From: Treponema sp.
Lineage (GTDB): Bacteria > Spirochaetota > Spirochaetia > Treponematales > Breznakiellaceae
Direction of reading: 5' to 3'
DNA: 8,975 bases
NCBI GenBank assembly: GCA_031284105.1
Contig: JAITAN010000214.1
Span: 1 to 8,975 of the forward strand
Positions 7,144 to 8,975 of the stretch are shown one piece after another. The notes below the pieces were generated by a model, which made no database searches, was not told where the DNA came from, and saw only the letters and a list, made by a program, of their open reading frames with translations. Made by a program: the position numbers and the translations under genes. Position 1 is the stretch's first letter; each line of letters starts with the position of its first letter.

Positions 7144-7172
7144 AATGTAATATATTACTGAAAGATTGACAA
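7144..7172 (-). promoter_or_regulatory. Candidate secA promoter ending at the start codon
   Basis: On the minus strand TTGTCA (7172-7167) and TACATT (7149-7144) are separated by 17 bases. These match sigma-70 consensus at 5/6 and 4/6 positions. Transcription would begin about 7137, immediately before the ATG at 7136. With no Shine-Dalgarno sequence present, this predicts a nearly leaderless secA mRNA. A distal promoter is an alternative. Confidence 0.4.
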
Positions 7173-7276
7173 GCGGAAAACATGAAGGAATCGGCTGTAC
7201 GGCTGCATATGAGTCGTTTTGAAAAAACATCGAAAAGATTGAAAAATATGAAAAAATACCCATTTCATTTATTGAT

Positions 7277-7291
7277 GAATAATGGTATAGT
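7277..7291 (+). repeat. 15-bp direct repeat, upstream copy
   Basis: GAATAATGGTATAGT is identical to 7646-7660. The two copies bracket the CsoR-like gene 369 bp apart. Similarity extends weakly upstream (CATTT near both copies, with a one-base gap). This copy lies in the promoter region of the repressor gene. Confidence 0.7.
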
Positions 7292-7297
7292 ACTTTA

Positions 7298-7303
7298 TAT
7301 AAT
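7298..7303 (+). promoter_or_regulatory. Candidate -10 box of the CsoR-like gene
   Basis: A perfect TATAAT lies in an AT-rich stretch 77 bases before the repressor start, predicting a leader of about 70 nt. The nearest -35-like sequence, TTGATG (7272-7277), is 20 bases upstream, which is longer than ideal. TTGACA at 7342-7347 has no -10 box at the right distance and was not chosen. Confidence 0.35.
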
Positions 7304-7315
7304 ATGGTAAAAAAC

Positions 7316-7363
7316 CCCAAAACTCGGCGCGACACAGCCGCTTGACAGAGCGTGCGTTTTGGG
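7316..7363 (+). promoter_or_regulatory. Structured leader ahead of the CsoR-like gene
   Basis: CCCAAAAC (7316-7323) is the exact complement of GTTTTGGG (7356-7363). The 32-nt loop contains a second small stem, CGGC (7325-7328) with GCCG (7337-7340). The outer stem ends seven bases before the Shine-Dalgarno sequence at 7371. It could be an RNA hairpin affecting translation or a split DNA operator. Only the pairing is directly visible. Confidence 0.35.
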
Positions 7364-7380
7364 AAATTCAAAGGAGACAT

Positions 7381-7659
7381 ATGCGGGAATGTATGGATGC
7401 TGATAATCTGCATAGCCGGCTGAACAAAATTTTGGGACAAATAAAAGCTATTGATAAAGCTGTTGATGAAGATATACCGTGCGAAGACCTATTGATACAG
7501 GTTAATGCGGCACATGTTGCATTACATAAAGTAGGACAGGTAATTTTAGAAGGGCATTTGAACCATTGCGTCAAAGAAGGGATCGAACACGGAGATGTTG
7601 GGAAGACCATAGCTGATTTTTCAAAAGCCGTTGAGCATTTTTCAAGAATAATGGTATAG
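7381..7659 (+). CDS. CsoR/RcnR-family (DUF156) metal-sensing transcriptional repressor
   Basis: This is a 92-residue all-helical repressor. CsoR-family proteins form tetramers that bind GC-rich operators and let go when they bind metal, usually Cu(I). Visible family features are RLNKILGQ at residues 13-20, Cys34, His59 and Cys63. The C-x24-H-x3-C spacing equals that of the copper ligands Cys36, His61 and Cys65 in M. tuberculosis CsoR. There is no N-terminal His of the nickel/cobalt RcnR type. Start choice: AAAGGAGA at 7370-7377 sits just before ATG 7381. A TTG at 7342 is in frame but has no ribosome site. Pro33 precedes the first Cys where CsoR has Tyr. It is divergent from secA and convergent with the barrel gene. 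No copA, copZ or other metal gene is adjacent, so the target and metal are unproven; csoR is the likeliest name. Confidence 0.92.
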   Translation: MRECMDADNLHSRLNKILGQIKAIDKAVDEDIPCEDLLIQVNAAHVALHKVGQVILEGHLNHCVKEGIEHGDVGKTIADFSKAVEHFSRIMV

Positions 7660-7660
7660 T
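7646..7660 (+). repeat. 15-bp direct repeat, downstream copy
   Basis: This is the second exact copy of GAATAATGGTATAGT. It contains the last codons (Ile-Met-Val) and the TAG stop of the CsoR-like gene, so the gene sits between the two copies. Confidence 0.7.
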
Positions 7661-7690
7661 CAAAATAGCAAAAAAATCAACAAGAACAGA

Positions 7691-7724
7691 AAAAGCGTGG
7701 GGTAGGGCGGACGCGCTACCCCCC
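7691..7724 (-). terminator. Intrinsic terminator between the CsoR-like and barrel genes
   Basis: GGGGTAG (7699-7705) pairs with CTACCCC (7716-7722) around a 10-nt loop. On the minus strand the stem is followed by ACGCTTTTTCTG, a fair T-tract, which suits termination of the barrel gene ending at 7767. On the plus strand the tail is only TGTTTGT, so it may also end the repressor transcript less efficiently. Confidence 0.6.
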
Positions 7725-7766
7725 TGTTTGTAGGGAAAAATTTCCTCGCAACGCCCTAATGATCGG

Positions 7767-8534
7767 CTAGAAGGAGTATTTAACGCCGATATACGGCTCT
7801 ACACTTACGGAGTCTGCCCCTCCGATATTGCCAAAGTCAACTCCCCCCCAAATCGTAAAGGAACCCACATACCATTCAACAAAAGGACTGATGGTATAGA
7901 CCTTAAATTCGGCGTCCGCGTCAATCTCAAGTTCGGCGGAAAACACATCCGCTGCATAGTACAACACAACATTGGTTTCTGAATAATCGGCTTCCGGACT
8001 AATAGCCATATTCGCGGTTACTTCAAAACCAAACCCGAAAGGAAACGCAAATCCGGCGGTTGCATACGTACCAAAGGTCGTATCGGGCAGATAACCGATG
8101 GGAAAGCCCGCAGTGAAAGCCAGCTCTCCGGCGTTCAGCGCCACGCCGTAGGTAACGCTCGGCTCGAATATGCTTCCATCTCCCGCATCTCCAAATTCCG
8201 GTATAGTAGAAAAATTGTTCTCATTGTGAAGGGTAAAGGTGAGTGTTGATGCATTATTCAAAGACAGATTATATCCAATATTTTCTTCGGCATATATATC
8301 CTGTGGTACTCCGTCTTCAAAATTGAAGGTATAATCAACTTCGAGAGAAATATCCAACGCATCCTCAAAAAAAGAATGTTCATAGGTAAGCTGCGGAGTA
8401 ATTCCAAAAATAGCCGTATCCGCCACATCCCCAAAACCCAGTTCGGCTCCTGCGTTAAGCCCAATCTTTTCCTGTGCTACAGAAAAAGCGCATACTAAAA
8501 CCAGGAGAAACAAAACAAATGAATTTCTTTTCAT
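7767..8534 (-). CDS. Outer-membrane beta-barrel-like protein
   Basis: This is a 255-residue exported protein of no family I can name. Residues 1-20 form a signal peptide: MKRN, a hydrophobic core FVLFLLVLVCAF, then SVA before Gln21, a good signal peptidase I site. Cys15 is in the core and is not in a convincing lipobox. The mature part alternates polar and hydrophobic residues in many short stretches rich in Phe, Tyr, Gly and Asp/Glu (for example LDISLEVDYTFNF and VEPYIGVKYSF). It ends in Phe, as expected for a barrel inserted by BamA. The mature protein looks strongly acidic. It is probably a small outer-membrane barrel, possibly a channel; substrate unknown. The start is supported by AAAGGAA six bases before the ATG. 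It has its own promoter and terminator, so it is monocistronic. Confidence 0.85.
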   Translation of the reverse strand: MKRNSFVLFLLVLVCAFSVAQEKIGLNAGAELGFGDVADTAIFGITPQLTYEHSFFEDALDISLEVDYTFNFEDGVPQDIYAEENIGYNLSLNNASTLTFTLHNENNFSTIPEFGDAGDGSIFEPSVTYGVALNAGELAFTAGFPIGYLPDTTFGTYATAGFAFPFGFGFEVTANMAISPEADYSETNVVLYYAADVFSAELEIDADAEFKVYTISPFVEWYVGSFTIWGGVDFGNIGGADSVSVEPYIGVKYSF

Positions 8535-8594
8535 AATAAATTCCTTTAAAACTCCTTTTCAAAAGCTATATTTTCAAGACGTACGCCCTGATCC

Positions 8595-8617
8595 GGTATA
8601 TGTATAATACATATACC
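8595..8617. promoter_or_regulatory. Perfect 23-bp palindrome, candidate operator of the barrel gene
   Basis: GGTATATGTAT (8595-8605), one central A (8606), then ATACATATACC (8607-8617) make a perfect inverted repeat with 11-bp arms. It begins about six bases after the predicted transcription start of the barrel gene, an ideal place for a repressor. The core has the 7-1-7 layout of Fur-family boxes, but its sequence is not the Fur, PerR or Zur consensus. As RNA it would also form a hairpin in the 5' leader. Confidence 0.65.
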
Positions 8618-8628
8618 CCTATATCTAT

Positions 8629-8657
8629 AGAATAGAATAACAATTACCTTTTGTCAA
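8629..8657 (-). promoter_or_regulatory. Sigma-70 promoter of the barrel gene
   Basis: On the minus strand a perfect TTGACA (8657-8652) is followed after 17 bases by TATTCT (8634-8629). Transcription would start near 8622, giving a leader of about 88 nt. This is the best promoter in the window by -35 match and spacing. Confidence 0.7.
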
Positions 8658-8659
8658 GC

Positions 8660-8975
8660 GGTAAGGAGACGCAAACGGGTGGATTAAGCGTTATTTTCTA
8701 ATAATGAACCGCTCTTGTTATTTCTTTATTCACGCGTTATACTATGCCTATTCCTTCGGAGCGCAACGCATCCTTGAAAATAAACTCTGCCGGGATTTTT
8801 TCCTTTCATGTGAAAGCAAATGTATTTTTGGGGCTGTTGTTGCCGATGAATACGGAGATGATGATTATTTCCGTGGCGAAGGAAGAGCGTGATTCGTCGT
8901 CTACAGCGTATGCCATTGCATACCGTTATTCATTGAAAAAGAGTATTTGAATAGAGATAGCCTGAATAAAAGCAT
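8660..8975. other. 316 bases without a supportable gene
   Basis: Both strands were read. Plus-strand frames are open at 8704-8892 and 8744-8950, and a 36-codon minus frame runs 8916-8806. None has a Shine-Dalgarno sequence, a recognisable domain or clear coding character. A short palindrome, CTTTCA-TG-TGAAAG, lies at 8803-8816. The stretch may be the decayed end of a gene or the upstream region of a gene outside the window. Confidence 0.4.

Noticed and set aside
7342..7370. TTGACA at 7342-7347 as a promoter
   Set aside because: The hexamer 17 bases downstream is AATTCA, and it would overlap the ribosome site.
7342..7380. TTG start adding 13 residues to the CsoR-like protein
   Set aside because: No ribosome site precedes it, whereas ATG 7381 has AAAGGAGA; family members start close to this point.
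7117..7440. 107-residue minus-strand ORF covering the secA upstream region
   Set aside because: AT-rich, no ribosome site, overlaps the secA start and the CsoR-like coding region.
7699..7722. GGGGTAG/CTACCCC inverted repeat as a CsoR operator
   Set aside because: It lies downstream of both convergent genes and has a T-tract on the minus strand, so a terminator explains it better.
8803..8816. CTTTCA-TG-TGAAAG palindrome as an operator
   Set aside because: Short, with no promoter or gene nearby to regulate.

Overview
The window looks like a stretch of spirochaete chromosome, most likely a Treponema-type organism of middling GC content. This is inferred from protein style and was not checked against a database. 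The supports are the SecA N-terminus, an IF-2 with a long Gly/Arg-rich N-terminal extension, and a small signal-peptide-bearing beta-barrel protein ending in Phe. No insertion sequence, CRISPR array, phage gene, rRNA or tRNA was recognised.

Layout. (1) 3-2369 (+): translation initiation factor IF-2 (infB), cut at its 5' end by the window edge. (2) 2370-2622: intergenic. It holds a GC hairpin, a weak reverse-strand relic that reads like a frameshifted helix-turn-helix, and a TATAAT box. rbfA, the usual neighbour of infB, is absent. (3) 2623-4076 (+): a 26-codon ORF with a strong Shine-Dalgarno sequence whose stop overlaps (ATGA) the start of a 458-residue envelope protein. That protein has one membrane segment, a degenerate RlpA-like double-psi beta-barrel, a proline-rich linker with two near-identical 45-codon repeats, and a C-terminal SPOR domain. 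(4) 4159-4311 (+): a 50-codon gene with a very strong Shine-Dalgarno sequence. (5) 4377-7136 (-): complete secA, convergent with the small gene. (6) 7381-7659 (+): a CsoR-family metal-sensing repressor, divergent from secA and flanked by a 15-bp direct repeat. (7) 7767-8534 (-): an outer-membrane beta-barrel-like protein, convergent with the repressor across a hairpin terminator. Its promoter is close to consensus and is followed by a perfect 23-bp palindrome. (8) 8660-8975: no gene I can support.

How it fits together. infB and secA are housekeeping genes for translation initiation and Sec export. The SPOR protein and the barrel protein are envelope proteins that would need Sec for export. 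The CsoR-like repressor carries the Cys-His-Cys copper-sensing pattern, but no copper exporter or chaperone lies beside it, so its target is unknown. I see no clear new multi-gene system. The items most worth a second look are the leader ORF coupled to the SPOR gene, the apparently inactivated RlpA fold, the 23-bp palindrome at the barrel-gene promoter, and the direct repeat bracketing the repressor.
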